From Cyclaneusma minus (lineage: Eukaryota > Ascomycota > Leotiomycetes > Marthamycetales > Marthamycetaceae): 64,000 nucleotides of DNA. Both the position numbers and the translations under genes were made by a program. This document shows, piece by piece, positions 32,439 through 43,249 of this stretch. The DNA is taken from positions 680,145 to 744,144 of the forward strand of contig JAKZHN010000019.1 of the NCBI GenBank assembly GCA_037179335.1. Direction: 5' to 3'. The notes below the pieces were generated by a model that did not search any database, was not told the origin of the DNA, and saw nothing but the letters and a program-made list of their open reading frames with translations. The stretch's first letter is position 1, and each line of letters begins with the position of its first letter.

Positions 32439-33094
32439 ATGTGCTTCATTCTCACATGTGGAGAGCATGGTATGTCAAGCGGGTCCGCCGATCATGACAC
32501 ACTCGTCAGGTTCAACCGTTGCTGACAACCCCGACAGAGTTCTCCTCGCGACTTCAGGGCTATGAGAATGTGACATGCCAATGCCACAACTGTGTATGTA
32601 ACTTATCATATACTACATTCAGAACCTGCTAATCCAGACATAGGGCAATTGGTCGGCCAGCGTCATCAAGCGCCATCCCTGGTTCACCGTCTGTTTCATC
32701 GTACAGCTCCCCACTCGACCCACACATACATGTATTTCGAGCTTCCCCAGACTGACCCCATCTAGCCCGTCCTCCCCCTCTCGTTACACGCATATGAAGT
32801 CGTCGTCTGCCCTGTCTGCAATTTCGCCCAACCCCTAAAGTACGTCGGTGCTCGCTCACACTTCCTAACATGCTTCAAGTCAAGTTACTAATCCAATACT
32901 TCTGCAGAAATCGTCCCGACGTCATGAGCCAGCACCCGAATGCAGGAAACCAAGGCAATCAGGTCCCCTTACAGAATTACAACCAAGGCAACGGACCTCC
33001 GCCGGGTTGGGGAGGCGGTCCAGGAGGCGGTCCGGGTCATCCGCCCCAGCCGGGTCCTGGACAAAAGACCAACGAACAAATGAGATATGGTTGA
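32439..33094 (+). CDS. Small zinc-ribbon protein with Gly/Pro-rich tail, five exons
   Basis: Exons 32439-32469, 32538-32593, 32644-32700, 32766-32839 and 32908-33094 join frame-exactly into 134 residues. The reading MCFILTCGEHEFSSRLQGYE, VTCQCHNCGNWSA, VIKRHPWFTVCFIPVLPLSL and VVVCPVCNFAQPLKNRPDV matches a fungal zinc-ribbon family (zinc_ribbon_15-like). The CQCHNC and CPVC knuckles are the metal ligands, flanking a hydrophobic hairpin segment. The tail is Gln/Asn then Gly/Pro-rich (GWGGGPGGGPGHPPQPGPG). Function is unknown. Introns of 50-68 nt are as long as the exons, and each carries a good donor and acceptor. No single frame longer than 75 codons exists in the gene, so it is easily missed. 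Confidence 0.85.
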
Positions 33095-33464
33095 AACTTC
33101 TCGGCATGGCGTCTTTTCGGCGCAGCATCTGGTTACAGGCACAGAGGTATTCAGAAAAGCAGTATTCTTGGGCTTTGAATAGGGTGTAGGGCTGGGTCAG
33201 CTTGGGCGCTCGTCATTGTATTGTGTGGACAAGGCGTGGCGTTATGGCTGTGAGTTATGGGATGCATGGGACTTTTGCTGATAAACTTCGAATCCAGTCT
33301 TCAGAACACAGAGTTTGTATATTCAATCGCCCGAAGGTTCCAGGCAGCGTGGTATCATAAAATAAGAATCTGAAAACGCAATCTTCCCAACACCTGTCTC
33401 AAATCCCGACCTTGCGACTGACTCTCAGACATCTCTCTGCCCTGGGCAACGAACATCGACCAGC
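33095..33464. other. Convergent intergenic region
   Basis: Between converging stop codons. Presumed 3' UTRs only. Confidence 0.45.
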
Positions 33465-36183
33465 CTACCCCTTTATTTCCCTCTCAACAGTTATCTTCTC
33501 TGGAGTCCCTGCCCCATCACCATCACTGCTCTCCCCCTTAACCTCCTCTCGCAGACCTTTCTCACCCGTCTCCTCTCGCTTGCCCTCAGTATACTGCATT
33601 CCCTGGCTCGCCTTCGCCACACCCCCTCTCCCCGTCACATCCCTCCACATCGCCCGCAGTGTATATAGCATAGTTGCCCGACCCTCCCACAGCGGATACA
33701 CTCCAACACAAGCAATACTCACAAACAGCCACAAAATTCCCACCACCACCCAGCCGGTGAAGAAGCTCTTGCTAAACACATAGCCTGTTCCATACATAGG
33801 CATTGGCCACAGCACCAGCAGCGAAATGGTCAGGAAGACGGTCATGGATTTGGCGATTGTGGAGGCGCGGAGCAGGTGTTTCTGCTCGGCTTCGGCATCG
33901 CGTGTGTGCGAAGCTGTGTGCGAGATATCGGGGACGAGCTCGAGGTCTACGCCAGCGGCTACGGCAAGGTCGTGGTCATCGCCGACGCGGATGGCAGCCA
34001 TGGATTTCCAGTCATAGTTGTCTGCGTTTTGCGTCAGTCAGTCCGTGCAGTTCACGAAGGCAACGATCTGAGATACGCCCAAAAATCACAAGGATTGCCG
34101 ATTAGTTAATCTGATAGGGGTGGATTGGTACATACCGAGTCCGAAGATGAGAGTACATAGAGGAATAAACAGCAGCGGAGACAGCAGCGCTACCACGTTG
34201 CCAGCCAGCATCGGGTTGTTTGCGCCCGTACTGTCAACGCTGAGATCTCCCTCTTCTTTCTTCGCCGTCACAAGCCAAGCAATGAGAGCGCAGGCCAGTC
34301 CGAGCGGCGGACTTAGCATTGCTGCCCACTTGTTTTGTCCCTGGACCTCTTGTCAGCACATGCCGTTCATAAATATGTGCAAAAAGAAAGTCGGCCATGA
34401 CTTGTGCCCGATTTCTGGGAAAGGCCCGCGTTTTTTAGTAACTGGTGGTGCCTCTGCCGATTTTTTGAGGGGCCCCTTTTTGAACTCACTTTCCACATGA
34501 TAGTCAAAGTAGCAGGCAGCACAGCCGAAGAGATAATAACACCCATCATCAAATACAGATATCCCATTCCCACTCCGGCATAGTAAAGTCCAGTCGAGAA
34601 GGCAGCCATGAACAACCCAAAGGCTACGACCATGGCATGAGACATATAAATTAGTCGTTTTCCCGTTGCGTTAGGCTTGAGATAAGTTTGGTAAATGTCG
34701 TAGGTGAAAATCGAGGATACAGCAATCAGCTCGGCGGAGGACGCTGAGGTAACCGCCATGAAAACGATGAGCAATGTACAGATTGCTCCCCCTTTCCCGA
34801 GAATCGCCACTGCCGCGTAAGGTAGAACAAGACCCGCCGTCACGTCTGCTGAGGACATGCGGTCTGGGTAGGTTGGAAAGACGGGGTTATTTTCGAGCGC
34901 GAGAGCGGAAAGACCCATGGTCGTGGCACACAGCCAAGGGATGGCGAACCAAGAGAGACCGCCCATGATATATCCTGGGAGGGCATGTACTGGCGATGCC
35001 GCAATGGCTTTGTTGTAGTATCCATTATCGCAGAAGACGGTTCCGAAATTACCCACAATATTGATCACGAAGAAGATTGCCCCCTCTTGAGAACGCATTG
35101 TCAAGTAGCTGCCCTCGGAATTCCCTGATACTGGGTGGCGAGATGCGGCTTCGACGAGGAGATCATAGACACGGCCAGGGGAGCCGAGAGTGTCGGAGTG
35201 GGCGTAGGTTGTGAAGGCGAAGATGAAGATTATTATGAGGAGCATGAATGTGTGGACATAGTCAGTGAGGAAGGTCGCTTTGATGCCTCCGAACATGGTA
35301 TATAGAACCACGCCGAGTGGAAGTAGGAAACAGGCAGCGACTGTGTTCATCCCCGTGAGCGAAGTGACTACTGCACTTCCGCCTGTTAATAACATCGCCG
35401 TGACCAAGATGTTCGTCATGAGACCGAAGGTCGTAAAGACGAGATGGGTTGCTGTTCCATAACGTGCGCGGATGATCTCCAAGAAGGTCTGGCAAGAGTA
35501 TGTCAGTAAATTGGTAACTAGCCGAACGGGGAAAATATGGACTTACATGGGCATTTGGCGCTCTCCGCTTCATCTCAATCGCAATAGTAGCGAATAGCAG
35601 AATCTGGACCGTTGCGCCAGAAGCATACCACTGTCCAGCTATCAGAACCTCGAGCGCAAAAGCAATACAGTGGGAGAAAGAAGTCCGAATACGGTCTACA
35701 GTCTCCGAATGATTGTGAATATCCCAAACAACCCGGAATATTCCCAATAGCTAGGATGATTCCAAGCAATTGGAAGTATTCCGAGTGATTGGGAATATTC
35801 ACCCACTGATCTCACCCGTTTTCGGACTTTTTTTCATGGCACTGCATATCAATTCACTTACAAAGGGTCCGGAAACACCATATTTATAGGCCACAGCAGA
35901 ACTCTGCAACAAAGTCGCCGCCCAAGTCCAAGAACTGACGACGGCAGACGCCACCAGGCCAGACTTGACTGTGCGGCCAGCAGTACTGAACATTTCGGAT
36001 GTTTGAAGCTCATGGTTGTATCGCTTGAGAATCCAGGTTACTAATATCTGGATGTGGCTTTTAGCTTAGGAATCTTCAGGTTTGAAGAGTTTGAAGACTC
36101 ACCATTCCGAGGGCGAAAGCAGCACCCAAACCTAGAACGATGCCATAGCCGTAGCCCTGATTCAAGGGCGGGGCAATGGCCAT
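33465..36183 (-). CDS. Urea active transporter, DUR3-like sodium:solute symporter
   Basis: Six exons: 36183-36103, 36047-35862, 35630-35547, 35488-34490, 34340-34136, 34021-33465, giving 703 residues. Recognisable DUR3/SLC5 landmarks are LNQGYGYGIVLGLGAAFALG, FSTAGRTVKSGLVASAVVSS, TWAATLLQSSAVAYKYGVSG, ASGATVQILLFATIAIE, KRRAPNAH then FLEIIRARYGTATHLVF, and NDYDWKSM-like NYDWKSMAAI. About 15 membrane spans are expected. Fungal DUR3 imports urea and polyamines across the plasma membrane, usually under nitrogen repression. The intron at 35861-35631 is 231 nt because it contains a 177-bp fold-back MITE; without it the intron would be 54 nt. Introns of 149 and 114 nt later in the gene are also long. 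The C-terminal tail is charged and low-complexity. Confidence 0.9.
35668..35844 (-). mobile_element. Fold-back MITE, copy B, in a DUR3 intron
   Basis: 177 bp. On the plus strand it starts CAGTGGGAGAAAGAAGTCCG and ends TTTTTTTCATGGCACTG. The terminal inverted repeats are about 28 bp and share AGTCCGAA and ACGG. Inside, five units of 19 bp run from 35714 to 35808, alternating GGAATATTCC-type and degenerate cores. The left and right halves are imperfect reverse complements of each other over nearly the whole length, so the transcript could fold into one long hairpin. In the orientation of copy A the right flank is TA, as at copies A and C; the left flank is not TA, so a target duplication is not proven. 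Confidence 0.8.
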
Positions 36184-37129
36184 GTTGGAGCTCTGCTCAG
36201 CAGTGGATTGAGACACAAGATGATTGAGAGACAACGGCTTAAGAATCCTTTACGGAGCTGAGCGCCTGGAAGGAAGATGAGAAGTTCCCTGGGGATGGAG
36301 ACGTGGGGGACGGTGAAGAACGGACAGAGGAATAAGAAGTGACATGGGAAAAGCTACAAGCCATACTTCCGCGGCGACATCGCGATCTAGCCCTACCCTG
36401 GCACTCTCCAGCTGATCAAGCATATCAAGCATATCGGCAGAGCGAACTCAGAACTCTTTGATAATTGTGGTCGAGTAAAGTAATTGGAGGAGATAAAGCT
36501 CCAGTCTCCCTGTATCTCGACGAGCTCGATAAGGATCTCGGTTTTGGAATGCCATTGGACCGTGCAGACCCTAGTCGAGACCCCGCCGCTAGGCTAGAAG
36601 GGGCTTCAAAGCTCGGCGCGCTAGCTGATAAGATTTCGTCTTGGAGGACATATGTGAGGACGGGGAATTGAAGCATCTTGAGCCTGAATGCTGAGTGATG
36701 ACTTCGACTTTTCGAACTCGGCAGACTCTACCGCTTGGGTCTCGGGAATTGGGAAGAGCTTGCGGCTGTCTGTCAGTTCCTTGAGCCGAAGAATCGATGG
36801 TATATATTTTCCAACAATCAGATATTTGGGTAAGGTACACGGAGAAAGAAAGCGAAATCACCCAACACTATCACTGCTCTGCCTGTCGTACATCCCTATC
36901 CAAGACCTATATGAAATCCACCTGACCAGGCAAGCATAACACATGAGAATAGAGAAACCTTTTGAGTGTGAGTTCTCATTCGCAACCAGTCCTTGGAGCC
37001 CATGTCATTGTTAACACCGCCCCTTGAAGCCGCTGGATTCAACCTGACTCGATCCGGATCAGCTCGTCCCAGCCAATCTTTCGCCTTGCATGCAAACTCG
37101 ACATGTCCATCTCTTTCTTATCCATTCTC
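36184..37129. other. Intergenic region with an orphan frame
   Basis: Contains the DUR3 promoter. At 36465-36671 (plus) a short frame reads LDELDKDLGFGMPLDRADPS and on to TYVRTGN. It has protein-like composition but no start codon in good context, and I recognise no family. It may be a gene remnant or a final exon whose other exons I cannot place. Confidence 0.4.
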
Positions 37130-38300
37130 CTACCTCTTGCCTGCAGTAGACGGACTGTCTATTGCCTCCATCTCATACCTGACGCCCTCCTTTTCATGTC
37201 CGACCGTACTCATCTCCTGTGGTCTCTCCTGAACCTCCAGCTCCTCCCCAATCGCATAAACATCCGTCCCAGCATACCTCCCTGGATCCGGCGCTCTGTC
37301 CCTTGATGAATACCCATCCGTTGATATGCTCAGCACGCCCGAAGAAGGCATCTTCGGGCCGCCATAGGTAGAAATCTGGCTTCTCGATTCAGAGATGTCG
37401 CCAGGGTGGAACTCGACTGTGTTTCGGCTTTTTGCATGGCGTGTGCGGAGGAAGAAGAAGAGTGCCAGGAGCAGCGCGATGGCTCCGACGATGGAGCCTA
37501 TGACTGCGCCGGCAATTCCACCGTCGGACATTCCGCTGCTACTCAATACCGACGTTGGAGACTGCAATGGAAGAGAGGAAGATGTGGATGTGGTGGAAGT
37601 GAGGCTCGAAGAACCAGTGATGCTTGGAAGAACCGCGACTCCGTAGGCGAACCCCTCAAACACGGAGGCATAGGCTTGTCCAGACGAATCGGTATTATCG
37701 ATGTAAATGCTTGTCGCTGTGACATAAGACGAACCGTACGCTGTGACGGTGAGGGGCACGTTATAAATATCTGTGAAACAAGTTCCCAGATACGCGGGGC
37801 GGTCCTCGGGAGCATTTGGGTTTGGATGCACGCCCATCCATCCACTGATGAGAAGCGTCAGCTGGGGTTTGCTAGGACGAAGACGAGAGGTCAGTCTACC
37901 TTGGACAGCAGGCTATGTAGTTGGACGTGTATGGTCCACCTTGAGTCTCGTAACCCAACGGGCAAATAAGGGGGTTGAATGCCGCCTGCGAAATGCCGCC
38001 TATTTGAAGTTGATAACTTGAGACTATCTCAGATGGGTAGCATGAGGTTATGGTCGTCCCAGGCACTGGGTTGATCTGTTTCCAGTGTTGCATGAGCCAC
38101 CGAAAGTGTAGGTCGACGGAAGGGGTGTGTACCTCATTATACCATATCTCAAACTGTCTGTTCTCCAACAGTGTAAACGCATTTTCCGTGCAAGCTGGCG
38201 GCGGTATGAAGGTCGTAGTAAGCGCAAAAGGCGAAGCTCCCACGATTGTGCTGCTAGTAGAGCTGAGCGTCACGGTCGGGAGAGTACTTGAGGTCGTCAT
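37130..38300 (-). CDS. Single-pass cell-surface protein with Cys-rich ectodomain
   Basis: Two exons, 38300-37900 and 37844-37130, give 371 residues. The ectodomain has CYPSEIVSSYQLQIGG, FNPLICPLGYETQGG and YIACCPSGW, a Cys pattern I associate with a large family of Dothideomycete membrane proteins. A Ser/Thr-rich stalk and one membrane span (GGIAGAVIGSIVGAIALLLA) follow, then basic residues and a roughly 100-residue cytosolic tail ending EMEAIDSP. No cleavable signal peptide is evident at this start; another exon upstream (minus-strand 38523-38400) could exist. The architecture resembles sensor or mucin-like wall-stress proteins, but that is only an analogy. The acceptor at CTCATCAG was chosen because the nearer CCCCAG gives an immediate stop. 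Confidence 0.7.
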
Positions 38301-40003
38301 CGTAGCGTGGGCCCGATCCGAAAGTACCTACGTATAGAGATGTCCTGACAGAATCTTGTAGTCGATGGAAAATAGAAAGCCACGAGGTCTCCGAGAAAAA
38401 GTGGATCGAGGAGAAGAAGGAACAGTCTTGACTAGCCGGAGGGTAAGGCGTCTCTGGCCGCCAGATCACCCCATCAGATCCTATGTACGTTCCAAAGGGA
38501 TATAGACATGGGGTAGGTAACATAAGAGATCTCGTCCGAGCTGTCGGTTTGGAGACAGCACCCCGGCACTTCTACCAAATCAGGCAGACAGAAGTAAGTA
38601 AACGGCGGGATTGTGCATGTTAGGATTCATCCTGGCGGCATTCTCTGCCTCAGTACGAGTCAGTAGGCTTGTGACTATTCAGTGCGGTAGGATAAAGAAA
38701 GAAGAATATTTCGACAGATCGGCAGTCCTTGCACCTACAGGCTATAGAAAATGCTGCTGGTAAGGTGGCTTGCAGGTCTGGCAGCACAGAAGGTGTGTAG
38801 CAACCACTCGGCTTGCGAGTGGACAGGATGGATGGCGATGTTACTCTGGACGATTGCAGCCTAGGTACTCAGAATCCTTCTCGTGTAATTCGATATCGAT
38901 GTCAGTCGGAATAGATCTCGTGTTAGAGAGAATGATAAGGAAAAAAAAGGGAAAATATGCATAAATACAGTCGGAAGGAAAGGGGTCTGTGAGCTCCAAG
39001 TTATTAGCAACGTCCCGGTGGGCCGGCCTCGAGTCCTATTGGGATATGTGAATATCCTAGGTCGATGTGTATATCCTAAGTGATTGTGAATATCCCAATA
39101 TTTTGTGAATAGCCCAAACAACCAGAGACAGGTCACACTATTGGGAACGAGTGAACTGATCAGTCATCCGAAGCTCAGGCCGTACGCAGAGCTTCTGTGA
39201 CGAACCATCGGGTCCAAAGAACACGGCGAATTGGCGATAGGTAGAGTAGTACGGTTTCGCAAGGAAGCAAGGATCAAAGCAGGCTCGGGCCAGAAATTAT
39301 CCGCAGGCTGCCGAACGGCTGGAGGCCACTCGGGAGGATATCCAGTCTCTGATTTGCTCTGGACTGGTGAGTATTGCAGGCTGACAAGCCACCGTGCAAC
39401 GTTGTCGGCCGGCCAAGGTCGCAAGTTGGCTTGTCTTGCGAAGATATACGAGAAGAGACGAAGAGAAAAGACGATCGAGGAGCATCGAGACGCTCGCATT
39501 GGTCTTTACCTCAGTAGATCGATCCGGTGTTGATGGTTTGTTCGGTTCACGATTGATTGTTGACGGCTCTCCGCATGAGGTTCACGACTCTACTTGCGAC
39601 TGGGAGTCTGAGACTGGTATTCTCGTGGTGACATTTTGTTTGTATCTTTTAATAGCTACCCAGAGGCCTTTTTGGAATTCTTGAAAATTTTCAATACGTC
39701 GCTGAAACGACATAGCACTACAACAATATACCTACGGAACTACCCCACTTCTGACCTTCGATTCCGCGGTTTCGGCACTACCCCTAGAGTTGTGCTTTCC
39801 AATCCAAGTGACATCACGTTTTACAATTACATCCCACGTAAGCACACTGCCCCACTTCCATCACTTTCTATCGAAACGACGAAACCCCCCCAACGTCTCA
39901 CATGTATATGATCCTACCAAGACCCTCAATCCCACTTCTTCGCTCTCGATTGACCAGTCGAACCCCAATCCTCCAGAAACCCTCCCACCCCCCAAGCTTC
40001 ACC
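38301..40003. other. Intergenic region containing a 19-bp tandem array
   Basis: About 1.7 kb. Apart from the repeat array near 39.05 kb and the presumed GST promoter at the right end (pyrimidine-rich, 39930-40000), I find no supported gene. Confidence 0.45.
39047..39122 (+). repeat. Tandem array, four units of exactly 19 bp
   Basis: Units begin at 39047, 39066, 39085 and 39104 with TGTGAATATCC, TGTGTATATCC, TGTGAATATCC and TGTGAATAGCC. The unit matches the internal unit of the fold-back MITEs (copy B has TGTGAATATCCCAAACAAC). No terminal inverted repeats are visible on either side. Confidence 0.8.
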
Positions 40004-41270
40004 ATGTCGACCGCACCCCCATCCAAGAAAGCCCGCACTTCGCCTGCCTACACCCTCCTCTACCAGTAAGTTGGTCCGCATTCTCACACGCTTTCCTCCG
40101 GATCCCATCAGCGGGGAAGCTTTTCATCACATGACTGAAACGAACCTCGAAATGCTCTCCTCTCCCACACACTATATAGACATATACACAAAGCAACGGA
40201 AATCACAGAACCAATCAACTAACCTGTCACCTCAGCCCCACCATCCCCGGTCGCGGCGAGCCCATCCGCCTCCTTTTCGCCGCCACCAAGACACCCTACA
40301 GCGACATCGCCAACGAGCAAAAAGACGGCTACGATGCTGTGCTAGCCTCCGTCGCCCCTGACTCCATTCATGCCATCCCCAACAACCCGCCCGCCTTCGC
40401 TCCCCCCTGTCTGCAAATCGCTGGCGCTGGCCGCGATGGCAATGACTTGCTGATCCACCAGACCCCAACTATCCTCGAGTACTTGGCCAGAGAGTTGAAA
40501 TTTGGCCCGGGCGATGAAGCAGGAAAGGCATGGGTGAGCCAGATTGCGCTCACGGCACTGGACTTTGCCAATGAGACTCATGATGGTCATCATCCGATCG
40601 CTGCTTCTCTTTACTATGAGGGTATGTCTTGCTTTTCCACACGCTACCCCTTTTTTATGTGTCTGCCCCTTATTCTTCTTCCTCTTCTTCAAAAGTGTGT
40701 CCAAGAAGAGGAAAGAGCTGAAAGAATGGCTCTGAGCCTCCGAATTCGAGCTTTGGACTTCTCCAAAGTAGCACGTGGTTGAACTGTGGATTTGGTATAC
40801 TCACATGTCACTTAGACCAAAAAGAAGAAGCCCTCCGCAAAGCGAAAGGCTTCCGCGAGGGACGCATCCCGAAGTTCCTGAGCTACTTCGAGCGCGCGCT
40901 GAAGGCAAACGAAGCAGCCGGGAAGGGAAAGTACTTCGTCGATGGCGGCCTGAGCTATGCGGATACAACCGTCTGGAATGTTGTTGACGGGTGAGTTCCC
41001 CGTTCCAAGTCCCCCTCCCCCTTTCTCACTCCGAGTCTGGCACTTGAAGTGTGGAAGTGCTGACGTTAATTTTTTCTAACACGGTATAGACTGCTCTTTG
41101 CATTCCCGAAGGAAATGGAAGCGAGGAAGAAGGACTACCCGCTTGTGTTCGAGACCTTCTATCCGTCTATCAAGAATGAGGAGGGCATCAAGGAGTACTT
41201 GGAGAGCGGCAAGCGCTTGCCATATGGCAACGGCATTTACAGAAAGTACCCCGAGCTCGATCGACCTTAG
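40004..41270 (+). CDS. Glutathione S-transferase
   Basis: Four exons: 40004-40065, 40236-40621, 40816-40990, 41090-41270, giving 267 residues. After a short Lys/Ser leader, the thioredoxin-fold N-terminal domain reads YTLLYHPTIPGRGEPIRLLF, with the glutathione-site motif around QTPTILEYLARELKFG (the QTPTI Pro-Thr turn). The all-helical C-terminal domain includes EDQKEEALRKAKGFREGRIP, FLSYFERALK and YFVDGGLSYADTTVWNVVDG, and ends near PYGNGIYRKYPELDRP. This is most like fungal sigma/pi-type GSTs of the soluble class that conjugate glutathione to electrophiles. Exact class and substrate cannot be told. Introns are 170, 194 and 99 nt, all longer than the local norm. All junctions keep frame. Confidence 0.92.
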
Positions 41271-41935
41271 ATGAGCAGGCTAGTCAAACTTAGCAGAACA
41301 TGAATCAAGTTATCTCAACTCTGGTTGTCCATGGGCTTGACCAGAGTCATATGACAGACGCATTCGAAATGCAAAGTCGGGGACTCACAGGGGTAGAATC
41401 TCAGACATAATGAAATCACAACACCATAGATGTATACCACAATAAATGTAAACCATAGAGAGCGAAGGCTCGAGACTTGATTCTTAGGTATAAGCAACAA
41501 GTATGCATTTCGCAGAATCACAATCTCGAGAAAAGGCCTTGCCATGAAAATGCTTGCTGTGAGTATGCCGAACTCCAGGCGCGGAGTTCTGAGAATCATG
41601 CTCTTTCAATGCAAATTCAGCAAAACAACCGGAGCACTCCACATAGCCCAAACTGGCAAGCGAACGTACAAATCAGCAGACCGCCCAGCCATCCAGCCGC
41701 CCAAACACGCGCATCGTCAAACGACAACACGCCAGGGCCTGACTGCGACCCAAGTGGCCAAATGGCAACTGCTCGACCGTTCCATGCGCTATGCACAATT
41801 CATGATGCTTCGTTATGTGTAAGGACCGAGGAAAGATTAGAATCATCCTGACAAATGCCGAACTCCGGGAATCTTCTGGAATGGTGTGCCGATTCTGAAT
41901 TTAGTCGTAAAGAAAGGATGCGGAATTGACCAAGT
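41271..41935. other. Convergent intergenic region
   Basis: Between the stop codons of the GST and E2 genes. Presumed 3' UTRs; frames through it are shadow-like. Confidence 0.45.
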
Positions 41936-42632
41936 CTATTCGTCGTCGACCTCGCGGTGGCGCGCATTCACCTTGCGCTTGAACTCAGCCATGTCGTTGT
42001 CCCACAGCTCGGCCGCCTCTCCATTCAGGGGTGATGCACTGTGAGCTGGTTAGCATTTGTGACGCAGGATATGTGATGGAGGAGTGCGAATGGTTCGTGG
42101 ATTACGAGAAGAATACACGTACTTGTTGGGCTCTCCCAGCAAACTCTGCAAGCTCAAGAGAACAGTCTGGATGTTGTAGGCGGCAGTCCACTTGTCCTTC
42201 AAAATGTCAAGACAGATCCTGCCGCTGAAGTCGACGTTGGGGTGGTAGATGGGCGTCTTGAAGAGGACAGTTGGGGGTGCGTAAGGGTAGTTTGATGGGA
42301 AGGCGAAGGATAGCTTGAAGGATTTGCCAGCGTATGGGGTCTCGTCAGGGCCGGAGATGGTAGCAGTCCACGAAAGGAGGTTGCCATCAGCGGAAGGAAA
42401 GGCAGAGATACCGGGGGCGGCCGAGGTCATCAGCTGCATGAGCTCGGTTTGGAGACTACATGGCGAACAGTCAGTTTGATGTTTGCGCAGATTGGGCATC
42501 AAAGCAAACAACTTGCCGCTTGGTGGTGCTCTGCGAATCAGCAGGGCGCGCGACACCGTTCAGCTTCTTGGACTGGGCGGCAGGCAAAGAGCCGGGAGCA
42601 GCATTCTGGGAGTCTTCCATGTTGAAGTTCAT
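41936..42632 (-). CDS. Ubiquitin-conjugating enzyme E2 of the UBE2C/UBC11 type
   Basis: Three exons: 42632-42517, 42455-42123, 42038-41936, giving 183 residues. A disordered N-terminus (MNFNMEDSQNAAPGS) precedes the UBC fold: LQTELMQLMTSAAPGISAFP, WTATISGPDETPYAG, FPSNYPYAPPTVLFKTPIYH and active-site segment GRICLDILKDKWTAAYNIQT with the catalytic Cys in ICLDIL. The C-terminus NASPLNGEAAELWDNDMAEF and the short N-terminal extension match E2-C/UbcH10, which works with the APC/C to degrade cyclins and securin. Intron 1 is a GC-AG intron with the consensus GCAAGT donor; only this junction gives R-LQTELMQL in frame. Head-to-head with CHK1. An internal ATG four codons in is a possible alternative start. 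Confidence 0.92.
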
Positions 42633-43249
42633 TGTGGGAGACGAATTGGACCGGGAGAGTGTTGTTGGCACGAGACAAAGCAAGATGGCCTTGGATGGAA
42701 TGCGGTGCTCGGGCTTTGGCAGCAAGAATGCAGAGAATGCGGAGCGGCGGCGCAGAGAGCTCGGCAGAGACAAAGAGTTTGTCGGATGTGTGGATTCTTA
42801 GGAAGCAGGCAGACGGGAGCGAGGTGAGGGCAGTTATCTGGGCAGCTTCGATGAGAGTTTGGCAGCGGGAGATTGGGGCTTATGCTGGACCGGAATTGAA
42901 TTTGCGGTGATGCAGCTTTTGGAAGGTGCGGGCGGCTTTTCGAATGTTTACTCGGTCTGGTGCGCGGTTGCCGAGCAGCGCCCCTCTAATTGGACCAGCG
43001 TTAATCAGGTGGCTACGCGATCCTGGTCATCGCGTCTTCTGGGCATCATCATCGCGACTGTCCAACCGTTCCATTGGCTGCCGTCGCTTTTGCTTCAAAC
43101 AGCTCTGAACAACGAGAACCACCGCGCCAAGTTTGCTCTCTGGGGCCCCGAAAGCCCATATACCTGGGGATATGGTAAGCTGCGAAACCCCAATTGCTTC
43201 CCTAGCACAGCTACCAGTTATCGCGAATAAGTACATGTGCCGCGTCGCA
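42633..43249. promoter_or_regulatory. Divergent promoter region between UBE2C-type E2 and CHK1
   Basis: 617 bases between the two start codons. Both neighbours are cell-cycle genes, so shared control is plausible. I do not see a clear MluI-box (ACGCGT) or SCB pair, though CpG-containing GCGCG and CGCG motifs are present. An ATG at 43235 in frame with CHK1 would add five residues. Confidence 0.4.

Noticed and set aside
36465..36671. Orphan plus-strand frame with protein-like composition
   Set aside because: No ATG in context, no neighbouring exon that joins by phase, and no recognised family. Described only within the intergenic entry.
39047..39122. CRISPR-like regular array
   Set aside because: The period of 19 bp leaves no unique spacers, the units are palindromic and this is a eukaryotic genome.
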